From the NCBI GenBank assembly GCA_025093985.1, contig JACAAK010000003.1:1674001-1738000 (forward strand): a DNA stretch of 64,000 nt. The letters run 5' to 3'. Origin of the DNA: Calvatia gigantea (lineage: Eukaryota > Basidiomycota > Agaricomycetes > Agaricales > Lycoperdaceae). Both the position numbers and the translations under genes were made by a program. How positions within the stretch are numbered: position 1 is the stretch's first letter; every line of letters starts with the position of its first letter. The notes under the pieces were generated by a model, which saw only the letters and a program-made list of their open reading frames with translations, ran no database searches and was not told the DNA's origin. Shown in pieces: positions 44,649 to 55,930 of the stretch.

Positions 44649-45536
44649 TAAGCGTCGTGACGTTTGATCCTGCACTTCAACCAATAGAATGTCTTCCGGA
44701 CCAACGACGATTCCCGTTCGTTTCTCAGATCGACATGGGGCGCGTGAGTCGGTTTCTAAACCTTTGATGGTTATGCTTTGTGGAGAGCGGGGGAAATGCA
44801 GTATCAGATGGGATATTTGACAGGTCGTTCATTACATTACACTTCTTGGCCAACTACATATCATACATTCTCTGGTATATTAAATGTCTTCAACGGATTT
44901 GTCTTTTGTGAATAGAGTTACCCCATACCTGGATTAACGGCTTTCTTCATTCCGCATAAATGGTGGCAGGGCATTACAATAACGTCATTTACGGCGATAA
45001 AGTGCAGACATTATGCATCTCTTCCATGATAGAACGGAGCTCAGGGAGCGAGAAGACATAAGGTCCCACAGTCATTCTCCATCGCACTCAGGGGCTGGAC
45101 ATGGATATAGGCACGGAAAAAAGACAATAAACCTTTGGTCACAGGCGCGCAGTAGACCGGTTAACTTGTCAATCATAGTTTACGAGCGCAATCCGTCAAA
45201 TATGGAAGTATACCCGACGAAACGCAGCGGACCGGGTACATTTGGAGGACGGAACCGATCACACGACCTGAGTCAGTATGATCTTAACCCAAGTCACTAT
45301 TTTCCAACCACGAACACGTTACAGCGGAAGGGCAAACCAAAGGTTATACAACAATATCAAAAGAGATAACATTGCTTGCTTGGGGAGGCATGACGAGGAA
45401 AGTATAATGGAAATGGGAGGAGAGTTTGCGGCAAGAACGCAAATGTACAGGGTCAGATTAAATGCGTGTGATGTGCGATGTGTGTGTGTGGGGTCTCAAA
45501 AGACGTATAAAGTAACCAGAAGTGACCAGTGGGTAT
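44649..45536. other. Intergenic, convergent 3' ends of thioesterase and RPS27
   Basis: About 890 bp between two tail-to-tail genes. A plus-strand open frame at 45013-45369 (118 codons) is Ser/His/Arg-rich and resembles nothing I know; I treat it as chance. A GT-rich run lies at about 45475-45491. Confidence 0.4.
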
Positions 45537-46023
45537 CTAGTTCTTTCGACGGAATGAGCAACCTGGAAAGAGGATGAAGCATGGTGAGCAACCGAAGTGG
45601 TGAAACAGTTGGTGAAGAATGAGTACACACCCTCAGTTAACCTCGCCTTACCACCAGTAGGTTGGCACAAGATGCTTGTGCAGGAAGCGCAGACGACAAC
45701 GGTCTGGGCATGCGAAAAGACGGTAGTGATGGCAAAGCAACCTATGAAAAGGAATGAAATCGTGTTAGCCTAGCCTGAGATCGGGACAGCGGAATGTAGT
45801 GTTCGCGATCCAAACTCAATCGCAAACGCTACAAAGACTGTACGTACCAGGACACTTAACGTCCATGAAGTAGGAGTTTGGTGACTGCACGAGACGCTTG
45901 AGCTTGTGCTGCCTTTTCTCATATTCGGGAGAGGGGTTAAGCAAATCGACGGCGAGAGTCTGGACAATGAGGCGATAACGTCAACGAGCGATACATTGGG
46001 TAAAACGACAATATGCGCACCAT
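45537..46023 (-). CDS. RPS27: 40S ribosomal protein S27 (eS27)
   Basis: A zinc-finger protein of the small ribosomal subunit. The start ATG at 46023-46021 is followed directly by an intron (46020-45960), so the first coding exon contains only the start codon. Exon 2 (45959-45848) gives [20 protein letters not shown] and [18 protein letters not shown]; exon 3 starts at 45741 with [20 protein letters not shown] then [17 protein letters not shown]. The last exon adds CSFRRKN and the stop at 45537-45539. The four cysteines CPGC...CASC form the zinc site. The protein is 83-84 residues, the family's normal size. Several introns in such a small gene is typical for basidiomycete ribosomal protein genes. 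Confidence 0.95.
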
Positions 46024-47077
46024 TTTTGAAGTTTTTAAAGTGGCTGGTGTAGCTCAACAAGTACTCTTTTTTTTTGTATGTAGGTGCGAACACACGACAA
46101 CGGCGGCTGCGAGTTCTGTGGATACCAGAAACAAGGTTTGTGAGGCGGGGTTTTAAAACACGGTTTGTGCCGATCACGCATGTGGTGGAACTGAGTCCCG
46201 AACTTACATCGACTCACACCAACTCGGCAGGGTTCTGAATTTATCTCTGTGAAATATACACAGGAATATAATGATAAACCCCCAGAAAATCGGTCTGGAG
46301 GTACGCAGCCGCGACGCCATAATATGTGTGCTCACACCAAAGGAAGAAGGTCAAGTGCTTTCAACAGTCCTGACGCTGGGAATATTTGCTATCTCGGAGT
46401 ACAGATCGGATCTCGACCGACGGCTGATTTTCTCAGTGGAAAATGCAGCATTTGCGGCGACCACCACTCTAGAATTGTGATAGTGAGTCACAATGAAATG
46501 GAATTTTCCAAAGCGTTCGGAATATGCCTGGGTGTTCTTCGAATATGCTGCTAGTATTTAGGCGAGGAATGATCTGGATCTTATTAAAAGCCGCCTCAAG
46601 GTTGTGATCGGACAGAAGTTATCGCCAATGCTTCGAGTGGTAGGATGTGTGGTATACAACTTACAAGACGTCAAGAGACAGCCGCATCAGAAACCAAGGC
46701 AGCATACCATGGATACGTTTAATTGTGGGTGTTCATTAGCATCTTACGACCCGAGGGAGGCAGGGTGGATGGAACATTACGGTTTTTTGTGTTGTTGACG
46801 TGGCATGCAGGCACAACGGGGGCTCTTGAGCGGGTAAAGATTGGATCAAAAATAAGACAAGGTACTTAGTAACTGGAAAGAAGGTGGGAGTGGTTATTGT
46901 CTTTTGAAAAGGCGCCTGTTCCAGCACAAGGACAAAAGGGTCATAGTGCCCGATTTAGAACATGCTAAGCACGTGTTGAGTTCGCTCCTTGTTCTTGCTT
47001 TTTGTCCTTAGTCTCCTAGAGGGATAGGACTCCGGGAAATCAGACTCACGGCATGGATCCCTGGAAAGTCATCCTGG
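46024..47077. other. Divergent upstream region, RPS27 and BTG gene
   Basis: No coding frame with any recognisable feature. The left end should be the RPS27 promoter and first untranslated exon; a T-rich run lies at 46067-46076. The right end leads into the BTG-gene promoter. Confidence 0.4.
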
Positions 47078-47084
47078 TATAAAG
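47078..47084 (+). promoter_or_regulatory. Candidate TATA box of the BTG-family gene
   Basis: TATAAAG lies before a long CT-rich leader. If used, the 5' leader is about 440 nt unless part is spliced out, which is long for this window. Confidence 0.4.
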
Positions 47085-47472
47085 ACACGAAACACCACCC
47101 GCTTCAATTAACCCACCCAGGTTTGGTTTTCTTCTACCCGGTCCTTTTCCCCCCTATTTCCAGACCAGGTTAGTATATTCATTCGCCTCACGCAAAGAGC
47201 TCTGCCCTGACTCACACCTCCTTTGACTTCGCCTCCGCTTACGCAGCCGTAGGCAAGTCTTCGATCACTCACTCCGCGCTTCATAAAGCTGACCCAGCCT
47301 CCTTTCCCCTCGTAACAGTTCCTCCCACTCAGTGCTACACACGTCCTCGCATTTCAACGGCTGTTTTATCTCCACGAACCTCGCTAGCTCTCTCGCATCT
47401 CCATATTTTCGCCCGCCAATCTTTAAACCTTTATCGCCGGTCGATAACCCCTCGCTCCGCATCCACGCACAC

Positions 47473-47475
<3 letters not shown>

Positions 47476-47508
<33 letters not shown>

Positions 47509-47514
47509 ATATAT
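47476..47514 (+). repeat. CT microsatellite plus short AT run in 5' leader
   Basis: Fourteen CT units (47476-47503) followed by a G and five AT units (47505-47514), 36 bp before the BTG start codon. CT tracts near fungal starts can act in promoters or leaders. Confidence 0.85.
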
Positions 47515-47549
47515 CTCTTTATTCTCTTTCTTCACGAACATCTCCAACC

Positions 47550-48462
47550 ATGGCCGCTGCCACTTCCGCCAGCCTCTCTCTCACCGTCGCTCATGCCGTC
47601 TCTTTCCTCACACGTCCCCTTATGGACTCCCTCTCGGCTTCCACCATCACCAAGCTTCAGATGATCCTCGAAGCCAACCTCATCCCGTATTACGCCCCCA
47701 CTTGGGATATCAAGGAGCCACTCCGTGGTTCCGGCCGCCGCTGCTTAACTTTGTCCCCATCCACCTTACCTCCCCGTCCCATTTACGCCACATGCAATGC
47801 TGTTAACATCGCCTGGAATCATTGGATCACGGCCCTCGGGGGTCGCGAGTTCGACTTCTTCGTAGACCCCGGTTGTGTCAGCCTCCGGTTCACAGGGGTT
47901 CCTGGCGCCGAGTCCAAGCTCGTGACTATTTGGGCAGACGAGTTGCCTTCTCCTGCACTCGTTACCCCTAACCCTCGCTACCCTGCTCAGTTCCCTATGC
48001 ACACGAAGACCTTCTCGCAACGGCTTTCGGAAGCCGATGCCGAAGAAGACGAACAACTCTTCTCCATGATTGCCAATCAGGTCAGAGCACCCACTTGGTT
48101 GGCCCCTCCGGTCGACAAATTCCAGGTCGCAGGTTAGATCAACGTCACCTCTCTCTAGCGTTTCCCCAACATCTCGCTGCAGCTCTCGTTCATCCAACTC
48201 CAGTTCAGGATTCTCTTACGATACCTCCAGCTCGGGCTCTTCAAGGCTTTCCGGCGAGTACAGGCCATCCCGCAGAGAGAGAGCAAGGCAGTCGCGTGTG
48301 TTCATCGACACGACTAAAACCGAAGTGACCCCTTATGACGGTGGCAAAACTACTGTGCTCACTGGCGGTGTCATGCTCGGCGGTGGCTCCGCGAAGGTGA
48401 CGAAACCGCAGCAACAGGCCCCCCCCGCGACACACAACAGCTGGCGTTCTGTTCGTGTCTAG
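47550..48462 (+). CDS. BTG/Tob (anti-proliferative) domain protein
   Basis: In animals BTG/Tob proteins bind the Caf1/Pop2 subunit of the CCR4-NOT deadenylase and promote mRNA decay and growth arrest. Here an N-terminal domain of about 120 residues runs LTVAHAVSFLTRPLMDSLSA (47580-47640), TITKLQMILEANLIPYYAPT, then WDIKEPLRGSGRRCLTLSPS (47704-47763) and PRPIYATCNAVNIAWNHWIT. It closes with GGREFDFFVDPGCVSLRF (47839-47893), which matches the BTG box pattern of a Trp-containing helix followed by FxDPGxVS. The rest is Ser-rich and basic. A 52-nt intron at 48081-48132 joins FSMIANQ to VRSTSPLSSVSPTSRCSSRS in frame; without it the frame stops at 48135-48137. The C-terminus is SWRSVRV at 48462. The identity of the domain is by pattern, not alignment. 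Confidence 0.7.
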
Positions 48463-50823
48463 ACATTCAAATCCCTTTTCCCCAATCACAAATCACACTA
48501 CGGCATCAGTTCATTAATATCAAGCGACGCACCCGAGACGACTTTGGAAGCTGTTTCAAGTCCCTACGCCTCCTTATGACCCTTCGACGACATCTATCGA
48601 TGTTTTCACGAAGCCTTTCACACACTCTGTTTTCTATTCCTCGCTTCTCTGCGCAAATTTTCTTCATCCCCAAGGACTCTAACAACAACACTCTTTTCTT
48701 TTTATCTACTCAAACCGAACGCTGTCCTCTCTGGCATCCCCTGCATTTTTGTATCGCTGTATTTTGCAATTCCCCCCCACTTTCCGATATCCTTTGCTTG
48801 CTCGTTCGTGTAGCACGATGTTCCCACATCACAATCCACCCCTCCCCCCGCATGAAAGCCAAACCTCGTGTGTTATCTAATATCTTATTCTTTTTGCCTT
48901 TAATTATCTCCTTCGTTCATCAGATCGGTTGATATCCTAGGGCTTAATATGTACCATTTTTCCTCCTTACCTCCCGATCTGTTTTTTCTGTTTCGGCTGG
49001 AGCTGTGGTACTGTGCTTACACTGCTCGCCGATATATATTTTTAATTTGGGTTTATCTTTGTATTCGTTATATAGTCTGTAGCGCCCTATCCCCCTACCC
49101 TGTTCCGCGGTTGTTTTGTGGAAACCACCCACGCCTAGTCCTAAACAAACAGAGTTTTCGTTTTGGACTGATAAACCTTCGTACATAAGACCATCGGACA
49201 CGAGTGTTGACCCTCGAGGAGATCTGAAGCCCGAGTTGGCTGTATTCCAATATGACAAATAGCCCGACCTAGTGGAACGAACTTCAACCAGCGATTGATC
49301 TTGGGTGACCCCCAACGACAGGATCAATGGGTAGCGCTGAGCGTTCTTCAATCCCCTGAGGAGCAGAGTACGGTCTTTCCGGGGACACCGGTACCCACGC
49401 AGTGTGCAAGGTATAGGCCACTGCATGGAAGAGATGTCAATTGTCAATCTATTCTTTGCGACTCCAGCTCCATTGATACCGTGGAAGTTTCAACCAACAG
49501 CAAATGTGGAGATCGACGAAAATGGTTGTGGGGGATGTGCACGTAGCCCCAAAATCCGTGTCAGATGGATGCGGATATTCCGAGTACCGCTGGCATTGTA
49601 AGAGAGAAAATCCGAGGGACATGCAAGGCCCGGAAAGGTAGGACTCGGAGAGCAGGGGTGGCTCCGATTCAAGAGAGGGGTCTCCAGGATAGCTGTTTGG
49701 TTATGTGCATCAGGCGAGCCAGGCGGGTGGGTTTTCGCGCACCAGGTACACAGAACCACCGGTAATCAGCAGTTGCACAAATGCGGATGCATAAATGCGG
49801 ATCGAGACTTCAACTGACATGTTGGCATTCTACGTTCTTGTGGAACGCGAGTCCACTTGGCAGATGGACGATGGAGGGGCCGGGAGATCTATGACGCACG
49901 CTGGGGAGAGCCATGGGATAGAAGGGGCGAGAAAAATATTTGCACGACGCACCACAAAAAACCCCAGTGTTTCGTTCTCGAGCTGCCGTGTGCAGTATTT
50001 GTGGCGCCGGAGAGTGTTGTCCACCGGAGACGAAACGCGAAAATCGGCGGGAAATTTTTCAATTCGCGAGACGTAATGTCGAAGATGGGCAGGCCTTAGC
50101 GAAGCACGTTGCTCGGGCGAGGATCGGGTGGGATAGCGCAAATACGTTCATTTTATTGAGTCAGTGTTCCTCGCCCCATCAAGACCACAATGGAGTAGTT
50201 TCAGGATATGAGAGCTTATCGGTGGAAGTAATTTAGGATGGGCCTCCACAAACAAGATTCGGAGGCAGGAGAGATGATCCATGGATTACCGTCTCCGCGG
50301 CCAAGACAATACCGGACAAACTCCTTGGAAGGTGGGTACTGTTTTATGTGCAAGGACCCTTCGACCAAATTCGCTACACCGGGGAGTCATCCCACGCACC
50401 CCCAAACGAAACGAAGCCGAATTCGGATTGATGGCAGTAACCACTCGTTCCAGGCCAACAAAGAATCCGATGCACTCCACCGTTCACAGAGGAGAACATG
50501 TAAACAAACCCCAATATGTCGTCATGGGAGACATACGGTATTCGGGTCATTGGGGAGCCTGACAATGCCAATTGCATCCAGCAAATCACCCACAATGAAA
50601 ACGATGACTGAGAGACAGTAGATGGCCAGAGGTGGATAGCATACCTTCTCCGTTCTTTCGCATATACCCTGACCACAGAGAATGAGGTGCTAAAAATACC
50701 ACCATCGAGAGGTAATGGTGGCAGAATAAAATGACGTCGGCGCTTCTCCATTGGCCCGATTGGTGGAGTATGAGGCCGCGCCCCGCACTGCTCCTCGCTC
50801 AAGAGATTGATGCTTGTACGGTC
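48463..50823. other. Gene-poor stretch after the BTG gene
   Basis: 48463 to about 49190 is T- and C-rich and may be 3' UTR. From 49200 to 50820 there are several overlapping short frames on both strands without recognisable content. No repeat families or RNA genes seen. Confidence 0.4.
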
Positions 50824-50832
50824 TATATAAAT
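50824..50832 (+). promoter_or_regulatory. Candidate TATA box before the small gene at 50926
   Basis: TATATAAAT lies 94 bp before an ATG and is followed by a C/A-rich leader, matching the spacing of other promoters in this window. Confidence 0.45.
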
Positions 50833-50925
50833 GCGGTTGAATTTAGCGTCAGGTTCATGACAAAATCGAAGTAGTCCTCCTTACAAACAACCCCCAATCA
50901 ACATCCCATAACATATGCTCGTACA

Positions 50926-51286
50926 ATGACGGCCAGTACTACCGAGCAGCGGAAAATACACTACTCGCAACAACTCGCGGCGCACACCCTTCGCCAGTGG
51001 AACTCCATGCAGATGGTTAGGATTATGGCAGAAAGGGATACAGGGACGAACCCAAATGGCTCGGCTCAAAGAAACAGCTGGAATTCCAGGGCTCCTGAAA
51101 CCAGCAGTAACAAGCGAACGAACGGCCAAAAAAATGGCAGAGAGAATACCAGAGGTGCGTGAAGAAGATTCATCTAAACTGTACCTGTAAGCATGCGTGA
51201 ACGCATACCGACTTCCAGAGAGTGTCCGAGTTACCGATTATGCATGGCCCGGCCATAGACACAGTCAAGCCCAGGACAAATCATGA
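50926..51286 (+). CDS. Possible small two-exon gene, function unknown
   Basis: Behind the TATA-like box at 50824 an ATG opens MTASTTEQRKIHYSQQLAAH and continues TLRQWNSMQMVRIMAERDTG to a gtgcgt donor at 51155. A 64-nt intron ending ttccag (51218) joins in phase to SVRVTDYAWPGHRHSQAQDK and a stop at 51284-51286, making a protein of 98 residues. It is hydrophilic, rich in Asn, Arg, Gln and Ser, with an amphipathic helix in the first third and no membrane segment. I do not recognise it. Promoter, splice sites and phase agree, but composition is also compatible with chance. Confidence 0.35.
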
Positions 51287-52048
51287 TAAGTACTATACCA
51301 GGACCCCAATGAACGGTGAGTGCACTACATGCCACTGTCAGTTGTGAGCCAGGGCTTACAAGGTGTGAACAGTCATGATGTAACTGCCTTGCCAGTTCTA
51401 TTAAGCCAAGACCTGTAGCAGTAGTTACGTGACGTTGTAATAGTGAACCTGTCAATTTTACTTCCCATCGAGGTCCAGCCCTGTTTTCTTTGCCGTCACA
51501 GGACACAGGTGAGGTGTATGTTCTGACCGGGAGGGGAGGCGGCCACAAATAGCAGTTCGCTTGCCTTAATCCACAGTTCAGATCTTCAGACTGTCGGGAG
51601 CTATACAGGCCTCCAGCAGCCGCATCGCTTAACATGTTATGCACATCTGAACTGCAGTCTGATGAGGTGGTTTGTGAGCACAGGAACAAATGCGGTTCGC
51701 AACCTGAGTTGTTTTAAAAGATGACCAGAGCCGCTCAAACAAGAACTGTGAGGGATTGCCCGGGCCGTAAGCAGTCGCAGATATTTTGAAGTTTTTAAAC
51801 CAGCTGCGGAACGGAACCAGGAACGGAACCAGGAACGGCGGAATAATCAGGGGCAGGGGACAAGAGTAAGTCAAGATCACGTGCCTTTATCGAAGGCGCA
51901 TGCAATCTTGGCGATCAGGATTTCCCCAATAAAAAGTCAGGAAAAGGGAAAGAGTCCCTTTTCCCCAGCTATCGAGGCTAAGGACCTCCTCTCTCCGCAA
52001 CTTTTCGCAGTGAGCTCAGCTCATTCCTTTTTACCAGTCTCCTCTGTC
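51287..52048. other. Intergenic before biotin synthase
   Basis: No supported gene. A short tandem repeat (GAACGGAACCAG-like, about 51807-51838) lies here. The last 100 bases form the biotin synthase leader. Confidence 0.4.
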
Positions 52049-53530
52049 ATGATGTCCCCTCTATCGATCCGAAGAATTGGTGTCCAGTTCAATCGTACCT
52101 TGGCCACTCATGCTTCTGCACCTTCCGAGCAGGCTTCCAAAACTACCCGACATAATTGGAGGCGACAAGAAATCAAAGATATTTACAATACACCCCTGAT
52201 GGATCTCATCTTCCGTGCCGCCTCTGTCCATCGCCAACACCATGATCCCAGTAAAATTCAATTATGCACGCTCATGAATATCAAGAGTATGTGCTTCCGC
52301 TCTAACTCCTGTCTCCGACCGACTGAAGCTTGTCTCTCTCCCAGCTGGAGGGTGTAGTGAAGATTGTACGTCGGTTCGGCAATCGATAGCAACTATACTC
52401 AATTATATTAGGCTCGTATTGCTCGCAATCATCAAGGTACTCAACTCCGACCAAGGCGTCCAAGCTATTGGAGCTCGATCCTGTCATCGAGGCAGCACGT
52501 AAGGCCAAGGAGAATGGTAGCACCAGGTTCTGTATGGGTGCCGCGTGGAGGGATCTGTCTGGTCGCAAGCGTGGTTTCGAGAGGATCCTACAGATGGTCC
52601 GCGAAGTCCGTGGAATGGGCATGGAAGTCTGCACCACATTGGGTATGCTGACCCCTGAACAGGCGCGACAACTCAAGGAGGCGTACGTCCAAATATGTGA
52701 TTTTTGTTTTTGCCGCTAACACCGGTAACAGTGGTCTGACTGCATACAACCACAACCTTGATACTTCCCGGGAGCATTATCCAAAGGTGAAGGAAGAAAG
52801 ATATGCATATCGTTTATGTTTTTTAATTCAAGCTCTCCAGGTTATTACAACACGTTCATATGATGACCGATTAGAGACCATTAATGCTGTCCGCGAAGCC
52901 GGCATCAGTGTTTGCTCTGGCGGCATTTTAGGGGCTCGGAGAATCGGATGCTGACCGTATTGGTCTGATCTGGGAAGTCTCCTGGTAAGTTCATCTGAGC
53001 TGTGATGTATAAATGCGAGTACTCACGATCTCAAAGCATGCCGGAACATCCGGAGTCCTTCCCAGTTAACGCACTTGTACCCATCCCTGGGACACCACTT
53101 GAGGGCAACGAGGTACGTCGAAGTCGACATCACTTCATCATAGAATATTAACGTCGTCGCGCAGCCCGTTCCTCTCCAAACCCTCATGCGAACCATTGCA
53201 ACAGCTCGCATCGTGCTGCCAACGACTATCGTCCGACTCGCAGCAGGGAGGAACACCCTTAGTGAAGCCGAGCAGGCTATGTGCTTCATGGCTGGTGCCA
53301 ACGCCGTTTTCACCGGTGAAATGATGCTCACCACCCCATGCTCGCCATGGGACGAGGTCAGTCACGAATTCCTTTTCGATTTCGACTACGCACTTAATCG
53401 TGAATAGGATAAGGCCATGATGGGTCGTTGGGGACTCGAAGGCATGCAGAGCTTTGAACAGCACAGTGTTGCCAGGAAGGAGGGCGAGAGATTAGAGGGA
53501 ACACATCCGCCCTCGATCCGCTCAAACTAG
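52049..53530 (+). CDS. BIO2: Biotin synthase, radical SAM, with a one-base frame break
   Basis: Inserts sulfur into dethiobiotin, the last step of biotin synthesis, in mitochondria. The start at 52049 ([20 protein letters not shown]) is a typical presequence. The body begins [20 protein letters not shown] (52159-52218). The 4Fe-4S motif CSEDCSYC is assembled from a 21-nt exon (52345-52365) and the next exon. Then come [40 protein letters not shown] (52516-52575), [37 protein letters not shown] and [20 protein letters not shown]. After [13 protein letters not shown] at 52931-52934 puts the next conserved block, [15 protein letters not shown], out of frame by one base. Beyond it [40 protein letters not shown] and [20 protein letters not shown] are intact to the stop at 53530. 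Either a sequence error or a recent disabling indel. Confidence 0.9.
52345..52365 (+). other. BIO2: 21-nt coding microexon in biotin synthase
   Basis: It lies between cccag and gtacgt and encodes GGCSED plus split codons at both ends. It carries the first cysteine of the radical-SAM motif and shares the codon of the second with the next exon. Confidence 0.8.
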
Positions 53531-54998
53531 CGGGGATCTCGGTGGACTACTAAAAATATGTATCATTATCCTTAAGAGAAAGGGGAGTTCCCTCAATACC
53601 TGCTCTTATGTATTTGGATAGACAGAAGTATCTGTTGCAATTGCTGTTTACTTCGATGAGTGGTACCCATCAACCTGACCTTTTGCAGGTGTGAGAAATC
53701 GGCGGTGCTGGTCCTCGGGATCGCGCTCGTCACTCTAGAGAACCTGTGTATTTCCTATTCAATGGGGACCGGCTTCGCTAACTTCACCTGATGCCAATGT
53801 CGGTGTATACAAAGGAATTTCGAGTGTCCCCGATGCCGTTTGTCTGTTTGGTAGAACCATGGAAGAGCCAGGGATATGGAGCCCACTGACAAAAATTTAG
53901 TCAAAAGATCTCATAAAAAACAGGTCGTAGCGAAAAATAACTTTGAGAAGAGGGTTTTACAGTGCTCCTTCTTTGAACAAATTATTGTCACTTTTGCATC
54001 ATCACTATGTCGCAAAGAATCTTTGCGTGACTGTGGGGTGGTGGAACCGGCAGGATGGCAAAGGAGGGGGCACAATGTTGATGGCGCCACTGCAGCAGTA
54101 GTGCGAATTTGCGGAAGCCAAAAGTATTTGGAGCTCAATCCTCCACTTTCCTGCGCAGAAGATTGGAACATCGCAGTGAACATGGTTTCCAAACGTCTGA
54201 ACTTTGCTGGGACGCGGGCTCGGTGACGTGATGTCCTATTTCTACTGTATGTCGTTTGTTAAACATTCGATGTACCACTCTTGCTTGTCGTGGCCGAGGC
54301 TAGGCCGCGCAAATTTAGGGTATTATGACTGGGAAATTCGACTGACAGGCATTTGCGACAACATCAATTCAAGGGAATGTATTAGTTCGGCATTGCTTGT
54401 GGAAGATACTTTCGGTATCGTTGTTGGTTTGGTGAACATGGAGGCGTTGCGGGAATAGAACATCCTGAGTTTTTTTCCATGTGGTACTGTGTACCCAGAA
54501 TCTTGCGTCGTGACTTCCTCCGGGGAAAAGCAAGGCGGTCATTTCTTTGCATACATTACGGGGCTTCTGAGAGCCATTAATCAAAATCGGCCTGATTAGA
54601 TTTCCCAGTATATGGGTGGGGTTGACGGTGTTTCGGGAGGACAACCAGTATTTGAAGATACAGGACCGTCCCTTGAAGCGTGGCCGTACAATTCACCTCT
54701 TGTAAGATGTACATATCTAATGATACCCTTGAGGAAGGTGGTGGTCAAAAGGGGCATCGGAATTTGCCGGTGCACCGAATTATCCACAATCCCTTTCATG
54801 ACTTTCGGCTGGTCGACATTTGTTCTCACTACATCCTCACTGGTCCTTTCAATTACTTCTTCGACAAGGGATTCCGCATTGCATATTGGAATTCAAGAAT
54901 ATGAGCAATCACAAACGACGATACACGCATATAGATGGTCCTGAGTGGGTGCTGGTCTCGTTTCGCGTACTGCTTTACAGCGCTGACCATTCTGTAGA
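53531..54998. other. Intergenic between biotin synthase and RXT2-like gene
   Basis: About 1.5 kb. Short frames on both strands (for example 53876-54226 and 54612-54944) have no recognisable features. Probably the BIO2 3' UTR plus the promoter of the next gene. Confidence 0.4.
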
Positions 54999-55930
54999 AT
55001 GGATGACATGCCCACGGTTCCTCTGAGTGACCATAACATGTGGTATTATCCTTCTCATGGGCATGACTCAGATGAAGATGATCTGAGCGTTGGTTCCAAG
55101 ACGGGGAACTGGGGATGCAAGACAGCCAAGGGGGCGAGATGGGTAAGAAAGGGCAAAATTACGCCTTGGGGACCCGGAATGGAGGATTGGGAAGTGAGTT
55201 TTCCTGTTTCTTTGTGCCTGTGATACGAGTCTGATGGGGACAGGCCGAGGAACGCGCTCGAAAACGGCTGAAGATGTTATTACCGCAAGAACGGCGATCC
55301 CCTTCTCCACCAACACTCCCCCATCTCTCGCGCTCTCCTTCTCCACCACTTACATCACCGTATCCACCACCTACATCTGTCCATCTAAGTTATTCCTCTT
55401 TCGTGCTCGACAAGTCCGTCACATACACGTTCCGCTCAAAGCTACTTGATGAGCTTGAACATGCCACCAATGGTTTGATCGAAGGAGAAGCTACACTTCG
55501 ACACGCGTTGGGCCGTCTCTGGCAGGTCATGAGCGAGGATCCTGACCAAAAGGAGACTGAGATGCCAGTGATACCGAAGATTGAAGATGACGAGAACACG
55601 GAAGAAGAGGACAGGGATAGAGGTCGGCACATTCGCGCTCCGGACCTTACGCCGACAACGCACAGGATATTTATCAACAACGATGGAGATATGGTCGCAC
55701 ATGATTCTCACTTCAGTCAGCCTGAGACGCAGTTGGAGAGTCTGCAAAAGTCCATACTACTGCTAAGGGAGCTGCAAGATAATGGAAGAGAGTATGTAGA
55801 ACGGCTCCAGGAGATACGTGAAGGGCTGGGTGACATACGGGCCCAGCGAAATACAATATGGGATACGATACGAGAGCGGGCAATCAGGGAACTGCAGGAT
55901 GTTGCAGTGATGACTGTTGGAGGACAATAG
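54999..55930 (+). CDS. RXT2: Hypothetical protein, possible RXT2-like Rpd3L subunit
   Basis: The protein starts MDDMPTVPLSDHNMWYYPSH (54999) with an acidic DSDEDD patch. Then comes NWGCKTAKGARWVRKGKITP then WGPGMEDWE (about 55104-55193). A short intron near 55193-55244 leads to AEERARKRLKMLLPQERR. A Pro/Ser repeat region follows (RSPSPPTLPHLSRSPSPPLT), then an ordered segment, VTYTFRSKLLDELEHATNGL (about 55418-55480). An acidic linker and a C-terminal coiled coil (LQKSILLLRELQDNGREYVE, 55742-55800) end at 55930. The 'GxKxxKGARWVRKGK' opening resembles the N-terminal domain of Rxt2, a subunit of the large Rpd3 deacetylase complex, but I cannot align it. Treat the family as tentative; that it is a real gene is much more certain. 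Confidence 0.6.

Noticed and set aside
45013..45369. 118-codon plus-strand frame between the thioesterase and RPS27
   Set aside because: No recognisable motif, no promoter-like sequence, and it lies between two convergent 3' ends.
48081..48140. Apparent premature stop in the BTG-family gene
   Set aside because: A 52-nt GT-AG intron at 48081-48132 removes the stop region and continues the frame to 48462.
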